From positions 1 through 64,000 of IMG/VR virus record IMGVR_UViG_3300000234_000002: a stretch of DNA of 64,000 nucleotides. One strand, 5' to 3'. The stretch's first letter is position 1; the number at the start of each line of letters is the position of its first letter. The position numbers and the translations under genes are program-made. The notes under the pieces are model-generated. The model searched no databases. It had not been told where the DNA came from and saw only the letters and a list, made by a program, of their open reading frames with translations. This document shows, one piece after another, positions 1 through 10,094 of this stretch. This DNA comes from a virus.

Positions 1-1415
1 AGTTTATAATCCACATAAAATCCATATCCGATTTGTAATGGGTCTTTTGAATTTTTCAAATTCCCTGAGAAAAACCCGCCACTACCAGAAGGAGTCGTAC
101 ATTTATAATTCAAAAATTCATTATCAATAGGAACGGTTGGAAGTATTAGGAAAGGAGATCCGCTTAAACTTCCACTTATAACTTGATCTTCTACGGAGTA
201 CACTTTATAGAAATCACTAACCTTTGGATATCCCATCCCATTTACAGAACTTCTTGTGAATTTAACGGAAGTTCCTTTGTCAACAAGAAGATTCCTACTT
301 ACCAGTTTAATATCCAGAAAGGGGAAGTTGGCGGCATCATTTGGATTTACATAAAGATTACCGCTATTTTTATCAATATAGGCAAAACCTTCTGGGGGTT
401 GAGAAATGGAGTCAACAAAAACTAGAGTTAAATAATATCTTCCAGAATTTGAATTTATGAAGCAGTAATAATCATCACTCGACCCATTTATAAGGTCAAC
501 GTTAGCCCCAACAGGTGTTGGGTAAGCAATTGTTGCTCCCATCAAGATGGAATTTAGAGAAAGTTCACCTAAACAACAGCCATCATAAAAAACATCTACA
601 CCAAGATTTGAGCCAACATCATTACTGGAAAAAACAACTTTCCCGGAACTTATAGAAAAAACAACTTCCCCAGAATTTGGGGTATACAAAGCTTGATCGT
701 CGTTTACTTGTATTGATTTTAAATGTAATTTGTTACCCATTCTTATCTGAGGTATTTGATGAGAAGATGGAATAGGATTTAAGTATAAATCATATGAAAC
801 TCCAGAGGATATAGGAAAAGACCCGATTTTCCCATCAACTCTGGATCTGTCGTAAAAAGTCTGAGCAGATAAATATAAATCGTTTGAAACAAGTATTTGG
901 TTATTCAGGTCATCTTCACTAAAGTTAAGGTTACCAGTTTCTCGGCTTATCTGAACCTGACCACTCGATAATATAGTGAATTCATCATTCGACGACACAA
1001 CAGAATAAGAAAAAGTAATAATTCTATTTATCAAACCAATATAAAGGTCATATCTAGACTCAGTTGGGCTTACATCCAAATCCGGAACTGGAACAGTAAT
1101 TCTGGGTTCGTTTGATATTTTTCCAAGTTTTTTGGGAATGGTTCCAGGATTTAATCCCCATCTTCTATTAAAACCATCCCAACTAAAACGTTGAATTGTG
1201 TTGTTGTTTCTCGACCAAAGAAATTTAAGATCTGGGGACCCTATGTCATAATCATTTAGATTTCCGCTTATGTATATTAAATACTCAGATCTGGATTCAT
1301 TGGCTTCAAAAGCCGTATCATCTGATATAAAATTATCAGGAGGGTAAGTAAGAGGGTTGTTTGATGTGGCTATTCGAATTCCTTCTAACAAGGAGCCACT
1401 TACATCAAGAGCCAT
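1..1415 (-). CDS. Putative baseplate/tail structural protein, 3' part cut by the window edge
   Basis: An open frame of at least 471 codons runs from an ATG at 1415 to the window edge with no stop, so the C-terminus is missing. I recognise no enzyme motif. The product starts MALDVSGSLLEG and is rich in Ser, Asn, Asp and aromatic residues. It carries several short motifs of the type SGQVQISRETGNLNFS and SGEVVFSISSGKVVFS, which read as repeated beta-strand/turn units. Such motifs are common in large phage baseplate or fibre-connector proteins. It is the last visible gene of the minus-strand tail operon, 20 bases below the stop of the 1436-2005 gene, which supports a virion role. The exact function is unknown. 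Confidence 0.8.
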   Translation of the reverse strand, partial: MALDVSGSLLEGIRIATSNNPLTYPPDNFISDDTAFEANESRSEYLIYISGNLNDYDIGSPDLKFLWSRNNNTIQRFSWDGFNRRWGLNPGTIPKKLGKISNEPRITVPVPDLDVSPTESRYDLYIGLINRIITFSYSVVSSNDEFTILSSGQVQISRETGNLNFSEDDLNNQILVSNDLYLSAQTFYDRSRVDGKIGSFPISSGVSYDLYLNPIPSSHQIPQIRMGNKLHLKSIQVNDDQALYTPNSGEVVFSISSGKVVFSSNDVGSNLGVDVFYDGCCLGELSLNSILMGATIAYPTPVGANVDLINGSSDDYYCFINSNSGRYYLTLVFVDSISQPPEGFAYIDKNSGNLYVNPNDAANFPFLDIKLVSRNLLVDKGTSVKFTRSSVNGMGYPKVSDFYKVYSVEDQVISGSLSGSPFLILPTVPIDNEFLNYKCTTPSGSGGFFSGNLKNSKDPLQIGYGFYVDYK

Positions 1416-1435
1416 GAATTACGTTACAATTAAAG

Positions 1436-2005
1436 TTAAAATATTGTACCTATACCACCACCAGAACCTGGTAAAGGACTAGGAGGGCCAGCTATTATTA
1501 AAGGCGAAACTGTAAGAGGAAGAGTTGTATCTAAAGATAAAGCAATGGCGTTTGCAAGCTGAAATGAAAAAATACCAGAAATACCAGAACTTATAAAAGA
1601 AGATGTAAAAACTGGGACAGAAATTAAAGAATTTGGTGTTATACTGGAAACACCAGTCCCGACGCCAACACCTGCTGATATTGTTGATATCTGAGATACA
1701 CCAAAAGCTTGAATTATTCCATTTGATATTTCAAGAGCGAGTTTCGGTGAGCTTATACCAATAAGTCCATTTGCTACGAAAAATGATATCATGGTTGGTA
1801 TCAAGGTAGGAGAAATAGGAAATCCGAATCCGGTCCCAACACCAGCTCCTAAAGTACCAACATTAACTGAAGTCACAATGAGATTAGACTTGTAAATAAA
1901 TAATGAATTCGCAAGAGCATTTACAAGTTGTGTTTTTGAAGGACCAATATTAGAAGATAAATTGATATCAAAGATGTTCCTGAGCGTTATTAAATCCATT
2001 GCCAT
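1436..2005 (-). CDS. Hydrophobic Gly/Ser/Ile-rich tail-associated protein
   Basis: This 189-residue protein starts MAMDLITLRN, three bases below the spike gene. It is strikingly low in charge and rich in Gly, Ser, Ile, Val and Thr, with repeated GVGTG/GAGVGTG turns and segments such as ISPTLIPTMISFFVANGLIGI. It has no obvious signal peptide. The composition could reflect a membrane-active protein or a tightly packed beta-rich virion protein. The position immediately after the spike inside the baseplate operon favours a tail-tip component. I do not recognise the family. Confidence 0.75.
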   Translation of the reverse strand: MAMDLITLRNIFDINLSSNIGPSKTQLVNALANSLFIYKSNLIVTSVNVGTLGAGVGTGFGFPISPTLIPTMISFFVANGLIGISSPKLALEISNGIIQAFGVSQISTISAGVGVGTGVSSITPNSLISVPVFTSSFISSGISGIFSFQLANAIALSLDTTLPLTVSPLIIAGPPSPLPGSGGGIGTIF

Positions 2006-2008
2006 GGC

Positions 2009-4171
2009 TTATCCTATATTAATAGTTGGAATACCTAAGAGTGGTAAACCAGTTAAATAGTCTAGAGCAGGAGCTGGAGGACCGGGAACTCCAGCAACTG
2101 CAAAACCGACAGCAGTTAAACCTATTTGAGTGAAAGGTGCTTTTATTATGTTAGAAACGCCAGCTGTTATAGTATTTGTTAACGAAGAATTTAAAGAAAC
2201 TGGACCAGCAGCACAGTTCAAAGATATTGAACCAGCTGTTACGTTCACCGAGTAAACACCAGCTCCAACAGTGTTTGACATTGAACCGGCAGCAACTGAA
2301 TTTGACATTGAACCGGCAGCAACTGAATTTGACATTGAACCGGCAGCAACAGTATAACTGTACGAACCAACTAGCATGTTGGTAGTATCAAAACCAGCCA
2401 GTATATTGACTTGTCTCCCAAGTGCAAAGGTAGATGTTTTTAATTGAGCAAGCTGCTCTTGAGTTTTACCTAAAACAGTGCAAGATTCATCACCAGCAAC
2501 AACTCTTTTATTTCCACCGACCCCTATATTTAAAGAAAAAGAAGTCGCTCTTATGGCTTTTTCCCCGCCAATATCTTCAGAAAAACTACCACCTACATAT
2601 TTTAACTCGGATCCGGAAATCTTTGTGGAAACCGAACCGTTATAAGTATCATCTGAAGCAACACCAGAAGGGTCGCCACCATCAAATGTCTTCTTGATCT
2701 TTCCAGCAAGTTTTAAATTTATGCTATTACCATCAGCAAGTTTTCCTATCTCTATATTCATGCCGCCTAAAAATCTGGCATCAACTGAAGCGTTACTTGA
2801 GTTGGGGTCAGATCCAACCACCATTTTTATTAAGCCAGCTATGCTGGCTTCAACAGATTTGCCTTTTTGTTCAGAGCTTCCAGCTAAAGTTTTAGGGATA
2901 TAAAGTAAAACTTTTCCTTCTTTAGTAACGCCAAAAGCATATTGGTTTGAACTGTTTGGACTAAGAACTCTATAAAGTCTAGCTAAAGAAATACTATCCA
3001 TTATCCCAAGATTTTGAACAGTATCTACGGCTTCAAAAATAGGACCATTTGACAAAGACCTTTGATATGGGGAGTTAAATATTTTCATTGAAAGAACACG
3101 TTTATATAGTGTCCTCCCAGACTCTGAATGAAAGTCGTTACCAACAATTGTTCCGTGAACGTCTTCTATGAATACAGGATAAGGAGGATCAATCTGGAAT
3201 CCGTCACCTTCTTCTGTGACGGCCATTACCCCATCAGACAAATGACGAATTTCTTTTCTATCTTCAACATAACAAAGAGGATTTGAGTCAAAACCGGAAG
3301 TTGGTTCACCATGAACTACGTAAGAAATGTGCTGACCATCAGCAGTTACGACAGGAGGATAAAAAGGACTAGTCGGGTCATCAATAAAATTTCGAGTTCC
3401 ATCTTGTTTTATTAAACCAAATTGATATAATGTTGAATACGCAGGATTGTCTTGACTAATTTTATCCGGAATAGAACCATCAGGATTGCTCGGATAGAGG
3501 TCAGGAAGTAAGTTGAAAGCATTTCTCTTTATAAGACCTCTTCTATAATAGCCAGCGGCATTACTTGAAAATTCATTTATCGTCTGAAGGATGGAAGTTT
3601 GGTCAGAGTCACGAAGTCTAAATTCAACACCAGATCTGTTCGTGAAATAAACGTCCCTATCAAGTATGAAATCAGATCCGCTGCTTGAGGAAGATAAATA
3701 GTCTCCAGAGTAAACTTTTCTATTCTTAAGTCTTGTGATACCTAAATTAATTCCTGGATCGTCGTCAAAACTCGGATATCTATCTTTTAAAAGTTTAGCC
3801 TCTTCCAGTGATAAACTTGAAAAAGGTTCAAAATCTCGGGCCATATAAATGGCCGGAGTTAAATACTCAATTATGTAGGGTTTAAAAGAGCGGTCCCCAA
3901 ACTTTTTCCATCCGAGGATAACTTTGCTATTATTCTCTGGCATTACTCCGGACCAGCTACGCGGTCCGGAGCCTCCTGGTGCGGTTATAGGAACGTCGTG
4001 ATATTCACCCCATCCGGAATCAAGTCTGATTGAACAGACCATAGTTTCATAGTCAATATGTGTGATTCGGCCAGCCCAAAGATAAGCTTTAGCATCACGA
4101 GCCTCATTGGTTTGACTTTTATGCCCACCTATAAATCGGGGATCCGGATGCGGATAGACAGGCTTTTTCAT
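2009..4171 (-). CDS. Baseplate central spike-like protein with OB-fold N-terminus and repeat C-terminus
   Basis: This 720-residue protein lies in the baseplate cluster. Residues about 28-105 (AYLWAGRITHIDYETMVCSI... GWKKFGD... YIIEYL) look like the OB-fold domain of gp5/gpV-type spikes, with the usual alternating strands and a PxNNSKVILGW turn. The middle is a long acidic/aromatic region. The C-terminal part, about residues 600-690, holds short repeats (AAGSMSN, AGSISLN, AAGPVSLN) expected of a trimeric beta-helix or beta-prism needle. Three copies of a 27-base unit encode part of this. The likely job is puncturing the outer membrane at the tip of the contractile tail. The OB assignment is by pattern, not by search. 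Confidence 0.75.
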   Translation of the reverse strand: MKKPVYPHPDPRFIGGHKSQTNEARDAKAYLWAGRITHIDYETMVCSIRLDSGWGEYHDVPITAPGGSGPRSWSGVMPENNSKVILGWKKFGDRSFKPYIIEYLTPAIYMARDFEPFSSLSLEEAKLLKDRYPSFDDDPGINLGITRLKNRKVYSGDYLSSSSSGSDFILDRDVYFTNRSGVEFRLRDSDQTSILQTINEFSSNAAGYYRRGLIKRNAFNLLPDLYPSNPDGSIPDKISQDNPAYSTLYQFGLIKQDGTRNFIDDPTSPFYPPVVTADGQHISYVVHGEPTSGFDSNPLCYVEDRKEIRHLSDGVMAVTEEGDGFQIDPPYPVFIEDVHGTIVGNDFHSESGRTLYKRVLSMKIFNSPYQRSLSNGPIFEAVDTVQNLGIMDSISLARLYRVLSPNSSNQYAFGVTKEGKVLLYIPKTLAGSSEQKGKSVEASIAGLIKMVVGSDPNSSNASVDARFLGGMNIEIGKLADGNSINLKLAGKIKKTFDGGDPSGVASDDTYNGSVSTKISGSELKYVGGSFSEDIGGEKAIRATSFSLNIGVGGNKRVVAGDESCTVLGKTQEQLAQLKTSTFALGRQVNILAGFDTTNMLVGSYSYTVAAGSMSNSVAAGSMSNSVAAGSMSNTVGAGVYSVNVTAGSISLNCAAGPVSLNSSLTNTITAGVSNIIKAPFTQIGLTAVGFAVAGVPGPPAPALDYLTGLPLLGIPTINIG
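2273..2350 (-). repeat. 27-base tandem repeat inside the spike gene
   Basis: Close to three tandem copies of a 27-base unit (containing gaatttgacattgaaccgg) encode the nine-residue motif VAAGSMSNS in the C-terminal needle region of the spike. The copies are almost identical at DNA level, so this is a recent in-frame expansion that could lengthen or shorten the needle by replication slippage. Confidence 0.85.
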
Positions 4172-4202
4172 TCCTTACAATACGAACAATGTAAAGTTTA
4201 GT

Positions 4203-4589
4203 ATGCTAATACAAGTTGAAAAACTCGATGGGTCGGATATAGAAAATGCTTCTTGGGTAACAAACAAAAATGTTGTATTCGATAAAAATTCATTTTTCTT
4301 TTTGACTTTAGATCTGAATGAAGAAAATTCGTTAAAAATAAAGAATTATATAAGTAAAACAAGGGTGTCTGGAATTGCATTAATTGGAGAAGAAATAAAT
4401 TTAAGAACTATAATGGATTCAGTCAACCACATGTACAGTATCAAAAATAATGAAATTGAAATGATTCTTAACCTAAAACCAATAAACAAAAGCGTTGAAC
4501 AAATTATATGTTATTTATGCTCACCAAACCAATGTGATAGCACTTTCCTTAAACATCTTGATAGTAAAAATTCTATAGAGAACCTCTAG
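4203..4589 (+). CDS. Small hypothetical protein on the opposite strand within the baseplate operon
   Basis: A 128-residue ORF (MLIQVEKLDGSDIENASW...) exactly fills the gap between two minus-strand baseplate genes. It overlaps the last 17 bases of the 4573-8442 gene convergently and starts 31 bases above the spike start. It is AT-rich, with normal-looking composition and no low-complexity shadow character. No family is recognised. It contains the hydrophobic core pattern VSGIALIGEEINLRTIMDSV and a CYLCSPNQC cysteine cluster near the C-terminus. Its opposite orientation suggests separate timing of expression from the tail genes. It is likely a real gene of unknown role. Confidence 0.6.
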   Translation: MLIQVEKLDGSDIENASWVTNKNVVFDKNSFFFLTLDLNEENSLKIKNYISKTRVSGIALIGEEINLRTIMDSVNHMYSIKNNEIEMILNLKPINKSVEQIICYLCSPNQCDSTFLKHLDSKNSIENL

Positions 4590-7500
4590 GAACGAATTCT
4601 AAATTACTACCAGCCGAGTTAAATTTAGTCGGGTTTATAGGATCAGCCAAAGTCGGAGAAGACGCAGGCTGCGGCTGAGTTCTCGGTGGGTTTGTCGTAA
4701 CCTGAACTGTAGGACCTCTTACCGAAACTCCACCATCAAAAGAAGTTCTTGCTTTTTCTTGAGCAGATGATGTTGTCTCTTTAAAGTTCGAAAGTGCGTT
4801 TTTGGTTAAACCAAATTGAAAATTCGCTTCATTTTGAAGAGCGCGTATGGCGTCAGGATCACCCAAAGACGCTCTATTAAACAAGGGATTTTTAGGATCG
4901 GGCAAGGTATTATCAACCTGAGTGTAAGGTTCAAATGGAACCTGGATATCTAAATCCCCAGCAGTAAATTTCTCTTCTCTCTTTGAGTTATACTCGTCAT
5001 AATTCTTCATAAACGTATTTTTCAAGAATTTTTCAAGTTCACCAAAAAACCCATCAGAAGTTATATTTGTGAGAAGAACGTTTCTCTCGATGGGTTTTTT
5101 AGGGTCTGCTTTCAAGATGCTTGAATATAAGCTATACTTTTGATCCCAAATGAGTTTGGTATCAGGGGTTGTGGTGGCCGCCAAACCCTCAGGACTATTA
5201 AGTTCATCAATTTGTCTTTGAGCTTCTTCTTTTGATATTAGTTCGGGAGATCCTTCAAGGGTGGAAGTGACCGTTTTATCGGAAGATCCGGCAGATTTTC
5301 CTGAAGACTGCGATATGATTTTCTCTATAAGAGTGCTGGGTAATAGTGTATACCAAGAAGTTCTACCTATACCACAAGAACATTTATTGCCAGCAAAAGC
5401 TGCAGAGAACTCACCCTTATTGATAGTTGGTTCCATTTCTTCAAGCTGGCGTGCTTTTCTTGTGGCATCAGCTTCTATATAAAGACCAACGCCTTTATTG
5501 GCATTCACTAAGTTAGTATAAGTCTGAGCGCTAGTAAGCTTGATTCCACTTATGGCATCCCCGGTCGTTCCAGTGAATGATGCACCTGTTATATAATCTT
5601 CCGGAACCATTTCCTCAAATTGCTGAGAAAAATTTAAAGAGTCTATCCCATTTATTCTCGACGGTTCTGTTAAAAGGCCAGAAGTTGGAGAAAATGGAAT
5701 AGTAAGACGATTTACTAATTTATCCCCATCTTTTACCTGAAGTTTACCTCTATCTATAAAAGCGCTTCTTCCATATCGATAATGACCTATAACTTCAAAA
5801 CCAAATTCATCAGATACTGGCCTTACTAAGATGTTAAGAGATGGTATAATTGAAAGTGATGAATTCTGGGATGTAAGTTCTTTATTTTTTGCCTCAATTT
5901 CAGAGGCTTCTTTTGTTGCTTTATCAAATTCAGCTTTAGTTAATTTTATTATATCTTTTAGTTTTTTCTCTTCCGGGGGGCTATCGTCAAATTCATAAAC
6001 TTCAATAGGTATATAAGCGATATTTGGATTGTTATCACCTCCAAGTTTTTCATACTCTTCTAGGCTAGTAGTAATTTTAGCATCAACATTTTTATTTTCT
6101 AAATTATTAATTATATAATCAGTTAAGTCATTCTTTGAAGGTGGCTTCTTAGGATTAGGGACTAATTTCCCGTGTTTTTGCTTCAAAGCTTGAAGTTGCT
6201 TTTCCAACTTCGAAAGCTTTGAGGATAAATCCTTTACAACTTTTTGTTTCTTTTTAAGATCTTCAGAAGTCTTCTTTATTTCAACATCTAAAGCTTTTCT
6301 TCTTTCTTGGTCTGTTTTATCAGACGTTACAACACCAGCAGTTGCGATTTGTCCATCAGGTGTTGAAAACAACTTTCTATTATTATCAGGCCCGCCATCA
6401 GTACCGGTTCCCCAAGCTATATAATTTGCAGGAATTAAAGTAAGTTCTTTAAATTTACGACTTTCGTCGTAAGCATAATCATAAGCTCCCATGTTGGTCA
6501 TCCCGGCTTCATAACGATGAGCACGGATTCTGCTTATGAGCTTTTCTTTATCCCCATAAACGAATTCTTTAAGAACGTCCCGAACGACGTTGTTATAATC
6601 ATTTGGAGTTCCTTCACTACTTTTTTGTTTACCACCTGCGTTTTTAGACTTGGAACTTCCTTTTGCTTCCAGAACTCTCGCAAGAACAGTTCCGTCGTAA
6701 GTCGAACGATAAACCATTACGACATTTGGATATCCCAATAATTTTCCAGTTTTAGGGTCACGAATTATAGCAGGCCCGCCATTTGAAGTTACAAGTTGAT
6801 CCTGTCCGCTTGAAGACCCAACGTCTCCTGGGAAAGTCACAGAATAAGAGTCATCTTCAACCTTAGGTCCAGCTTTACCATTCTCATTAACTGATGTTAC
6901 TGTTCTAGTCCCAGTTTTTTTGATAATTCCTATATTTTTTGGTGCTATGAATTTTGACCTTTTGGCAGTTAGAGTCAAAGTAGTAGTGGCGTCAGCACCA
7001 GGGCTATAGGAATGGGATATTCCCTGAATATAAAAGAAAGAATCATATTTGGGAATCCAAACCGGAAATCCCATTCGAAGTTCAGGCCTTAAAGGGACTG
7101 TAACAGTTCCATACTGTCGTTTGGAATTGAGTCTATCCATCCAGTCTAAAATATGGAAGAACAACTTTCTAGGATTTCCAGCCCATTCTAACTGAAGGTC
7201 AGCTCGTCTCCACCCATACCGCTTCAAAAGATGATAGTCGTAAACTCCGGTTCGAGGAGTAGTGATTTCATCATTCAGACCGTTATCCATCACGCCGCCA
7301 AATGCGTTACCAGAAGATGTAACATGAGTAACAACTTCAGCTTCGGAATCTGTAATAGAATCCTCTAATATATCAATATCATTTATCCAGCTGACAGGCT
7401 TATTAGCTAAAGTGTTTAAATTATAGAATGGTGGTTTGAATATGATATCGCCTGTTGTGTCACAATAAAATTCATAACCTATCTGATCTCTAGCTTGCAA

Positions 7501-8442
7501 AGCAAGAGACAGCTTGGTAACAGTGTCGTTCTGAAAGAACTCAACATCGCCTGCTCGTGAAAGTTCAATCTTAGCAGTTGCTACTTCTTTGTTATTTGAA
7601 TAAAGCAAAGTCGTAGACTGATTGCTTTGGAGTTTCTTATACTCCTGTTTAAATATTTCTGCCGAAATTTGATTCGGAGATACAGTCCCTTGAATACCAG
7701 AGAAGGAATAAGCTTGCCCTGAAGTTCCGAATAAAACTAAATTTGACTGAATATTTGAAAATTTAAGCTGCCAATAAGCCATCATATCTTTTGAATAAGA
7801 ACCAATAATTCCGGCTTCAGCTCCTCTTTCAGGAAGATAAGAAGTAAAAGAGCCTGTGGAAAGCAAAAAGTCACCCATAGCGTCACGTGCTAATTGGATG
7901 ATGGTTGTATATGGATTCTGTCCGGCGAACTGGTTTTGAAATAATTGATAGCCACCAGCGCTGGATCCAAAACCCGAAAGGAACGCGGGGTTTTGAGTTA
8001 CGTTAGTGAGTTCCCACCAACGAAGTATGTCTTTGCAGCTAACGCTTACTGTGGTAGTTCCGTTACTCCAACTTTGGGATACAGAACTCACCAAGCCCCA
8101 AAAAATTTTGTAATATTGAGGAATTCCTCCTACCATATAATATCCTTTAGCATATATTTCAACTTCCATCATAGGAATGATGATGAGCTGCCCGTCAACG
8201 AAAAATTGATTTACATCATTGTCTGGGATAGATAAATTGAAAGAAGCACTCCCTGGAGGAGAGTCTACTGAAGCTTCAGTTGTAATGCCAGTTATATAAT
8301 CGTTATAATTCACTTTTTTCTGACATTCACCACAACCTATAACAGAAGTCTCCCCTTGAAGAGAAACATAAGCATCAGCTGCGACTCTTATATAAGGTCT
8401 TTTATTTGCATCCCAAGTGTTTTTAAAAGCAGACTGTCTCAT
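4573..8442 (-). CDS. Large baseplate hub-like protein
   Basis: A 1289-residue protein lies between the tail lysozyme and the spike, the usual hub position. The N-terminal ~480 residues read like a hub domain: a CGECQKK motif near residue 37, a run YITGITTEASVDSPPGSASF, an IPMMEVEIYAKG strand and a FWGLVSSVSQSWSNG... KDILRWWE stretch, as in gp27/gpD-like hubs that shape the tube end. A segment at about residues 700-780 (LKKKQKVVKDLSSKLSKLEKQL) is strongly predicted coiled coil by heptad pattern. The C-terminus is Pro/Thr/Gln-rich and probably flexible. The length is well above that of classical hubs, so extra inserted domains are likely. The hub call is inferred from position and strand pattern. 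Confidence 0.75.
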   Translation of the reverse strand: MRQSAFKNTWDANKRPYIRVAADAYVSLQGETSVIGCGECQKKVNYNDYITGITTEASVDSPPGSASFNLSIPDNDVNQFFVDGQLIIIPMMEVEIYAKGYYMVGGIPQYYKIFWGLVSSVSQSWSNGTTTVSVSCKDILRWWELTNVTQNPAFLSGFGSSAGGYQLFQNQFAGQNPYTTIIQLARDAMGDFLLSTGSFTSYLPERGAEAGIIGSYSKDMMAYWQLKFSNIQSNLVLFGTSGQAYSFSGIQGTVSPNQISAEIFKQEYKKLQSNQSTTLLYSNNKEVATAKIELSRAGDVEFFQNDTVTKLSLALQARDQIGYEFYCDTTGDIIFKPPFYNLNTLANKPVSWINDIDILEDSITDSEAEVVTHVTSSGNAFGGVMDNGLNDEITTPRTGVYDYHLLKRYGWRRADLQLEWAGNPRKLFFHILDWMDRLNSKRQYGTVTVPLRPELRMGFPVWIPKYDSFFYIQGISHSYSPGADATTTLTLTAKRSKFIAPKNIGIIKKTGTRTVTSVNENGKAGPKVEDDSYSVTFPGDVGSSSGQDQLVTSNGGPAIIRDPKTGKLLGYPNVVMVYRSTYDGTVLARVLEAKGSSKSKNAGGKQKSSEGTPNDYNNVVRDVLKEFVYGDKEKLISRIRAHRYEAGMTNMGAYDYAYDESRKFKELTLIPANYIAWGTGTDGGPDNNRKLFSTPDGQIATAGVVTSDKTDQERRKALDVEIKKTSEDLKKKQKVVKDLSSKLSKLEKQLQALKQKHGKLVPNPKKPPSKNDLTDYIINNLENKNVDAKITTSLEEYEKLGGDNNPNIAYIPIEVYEFDDSPPEEKKLKDIIKLTKAEFDKATKEASEIEAKNKELTSQNSSLSIIPSLNILVRPVSDEFGFEVIGHYRYGRSAFIDRGKLQVKDGDKLVNRLTIPFSPTSGLLTEPSRINGIDSLNFSQQFEEMVPEDYITGASFTGTTGDAISGIKLTSAQTYTNLVNANKGVGLYIEADATRKARQLEEMEPTINKGEFSAAFAGNKCSCGIGRTSWYTLLPSTLIEKIISQSSGKSAGSSDKTVTSTLEGSPELISKEEAQRQIDELNSPEGLAATTTPDTKLIWDQKYSLYSSILKADPKKPIERNVLLTNITSDGFFGELEKFLKNTFMKNYDEYNSKREEKFTAGDLDIQVPFEPYTQVDNTLPDPKNPLFNRASLGDPDAIRALQNEANFQFGLTKNALSNFKETTSSAQEKARTSFDGGVSVRGPTVQVTTNPPRTQPQPASSPTLADPINPTKFNSAGSNLEFVPRGSL

Positions 8443-8445
8443 GAT

Positions 8446-10092
8446 TCACCTAATTGAAGGGAGTAAAGATTGATTTGCTTCGATTTCGTACATAACATTG
8501 AATTTAAAACTATACTCCATACTATGAGGTCTATCCGCACTGTCAGTTATTGAAAAATCTAAGAATGAACCTATGTAAATCTTTCCATCATAATAAATGA
8601 ATATGCTCATTGGTATAAGTCGTATACCAGAATTTGTAGAACCGGCTTTTGGTCCTGCAAATATATAACCATTATTTTTATAAATTTTAACCAAACTCAT
8701 CAAATTCTGATACGCTAAACTTCGAACCCTCCGGAGATTCGAAAGGCCACCATTCCCAGCGGCGTCCATGGCATAAAAAGCAGCGGTCGATCCTGAACAC
8801 TGAATGGTCATTGGCTGTTCGAGCCAACTATGAATAACAGTAGTTCTTCTCGTCTTAGCCTTATCTATTGTGTGAGTGAAAGATTTATCAAAGTCTTTGG
8901 GATTGACAAGCAACGCCAGAGGCGGAGTTGACTGGAAAATTTTAATTTGTTCTTTAACTTCATTCAGATAATCTTGATTTGACCTATACTTTCTACCATC
9001 AAGAACTTTGCGGATATTACGACCCGGAGTTGCAGCTAAGGGATCATCAGACTCTAAATCTGTGACTCCACCTGAAGTCATGATACTGAAAGGTGGTGGT
9101 AAGGGGCCCTTCGTGCCTTTTTCTGGCGGTTTAGAATTAGCAGCCGGATTAGATGGGGATGCCTTAAGACCAAGTTTTTGTTGGGCAAGAACAGCGCCAG
9201 CAGTAACATTTCTTATGTATCTTGAGACCGGAGCTTCATAATAACCATATTTTGATTCTTTTCCGTCAGAACCTAATCTACCAGGGTACTCCGGAAATTT
9301 ATCTGGTCTTAAAGCTTTTGCGTACTCTTCAGGTGTTTGGGCATTTAAAATTCCTGGCCATCCAGAAACAGTATTTTGGAGCCAAGAACCAACTGCATCT
9401 TCTAAGGATCCATAAGATCTGAAATAAACTGGATACCAGTTACTGTTAGAATCACTATCAACAGTCAAATAGTAACTCCCACCACTCGGAAGAGGCGGCG
9501 GTTTTGACCAATTTGCAGGAACATTTTGTGGTGAAGGGCCAGGGGCTTTTGTTGGATTAGAGAAAGACCCACCACCACTGGCGTGGACAGCACCTATATT
9601 GAAGTTCTGACAACCAAATCTTCCTGATGGTTTATCACCGCCACCAGATTCAGCATTAATGTTACCTATCATAAGAGGAACTAAACGATTAATATCATTA
9701 TTACTAAAACCATTTTGTTTAAGAATTTTAATAAATAAAGCGGATAAATCTTCAATTCCGAAATTTGTTTGTACCTTTGGTTGTAAACCATCTTTTCTTT
9801 CACCACTAGTAAAAGCTATCGAAACACGTCCAATATCAGAAGGTTGTGAATTTTCAGAACCAGAAGAAGGAATTCCAAATTTATCATAAATATTTTCAGT
9901 TAAGATAAAATCAACTAATTGGTCAGGAGGAATAAATCCAATTATAAATGGCTTTAACTGCTTGGCTCCAGTAAGAGTTCTGTAGTTTCCGTCTTCTCTC
10001 TGGTCGTATGAAATGTTACCAGGACCATATGAATCTTTCAAAAATCTTGTTAGATTTGAAGTATACTGAGATAAATTATTGTAGAATTCCAT
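8446..10092 (-). CDS. Tail lysozyme: glucosaminidase-like domain plus baseplate-binding C-terminal domain
   Basis: This is a 548-residue protein. Residues about 110-310 resemble glucosaminidase/muramidase-type cell-wall hydrolases: MIGNINAESGGG (candidate catalytic Glu148), FNIGAVHASGG, corresponding to the N-L-F-G-I-K turn of GH73 enzymes, and YFRSYGSLEDAVGSW, corresponding to their F-R-x-Y-x-S-x-E motif. A Pro-rich linker follows. Residues about 420-545 form a second domain shared with the neighbouring 10095-10943 protein (a CSGSTAAF-type strand, NGYIFAGP, an IYIGSFLDFSITDSADRPH-type hairpin). It probably degrades peptidoglycan locally during DNA injection. It follows the tape measure and the small baseplate gene and lies 3 bases above the hub gene. 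Confidence 0.75.
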   Translation of the reverse strand: MEFYNNLSQYTSNLTRFLKDSYGPGNISYDQREDGNYRTLTGAKQLKPFIIGFIPPDQLVDFILTENIYDKFGIPSSGSENSQPSDIGRVSIAFTSGERKDGLQPKVQTNFGIEDLSALFIKILKQNGFSNNDINRLVPLMIGNINAESGGGDKPSGRFGCQNFNIGAVHASGGGSFSNPTKAPGPSPQNVPANWSKPPPLPSGGSYYLTVDSDSNSNWYPVYFRSYGSLEDAVGSWLQNTVSGWPGILNAQTPEEYAKALRPDKFPEYPGRLGSDGKESKYGYYEAPVSRYIRNVTAGAVLAQQKLGLKASPSNPAANSKPPEKGTKGPLPPPFSIMTSGGVTDLESDDPLAATPGRNIRKVLDGRKYRSNQDYLNEVKEQIKIFQSTPPLALLVNPKDFDKSFTHTIDKAKTRRTTVIHSWLEQPMTIQCSGSTAAFYAMDAAGNGGLSNLRRVRSLAYQNLMSLVKIYKNNGYIFAGPKAGSTNSGIRLIPMSIFIYYDGKIYIGSFLDFSITDSADRPHSMEYSFKFNVMYEIEANQSLLPSIR

Positions 10093-10094
10093 CT

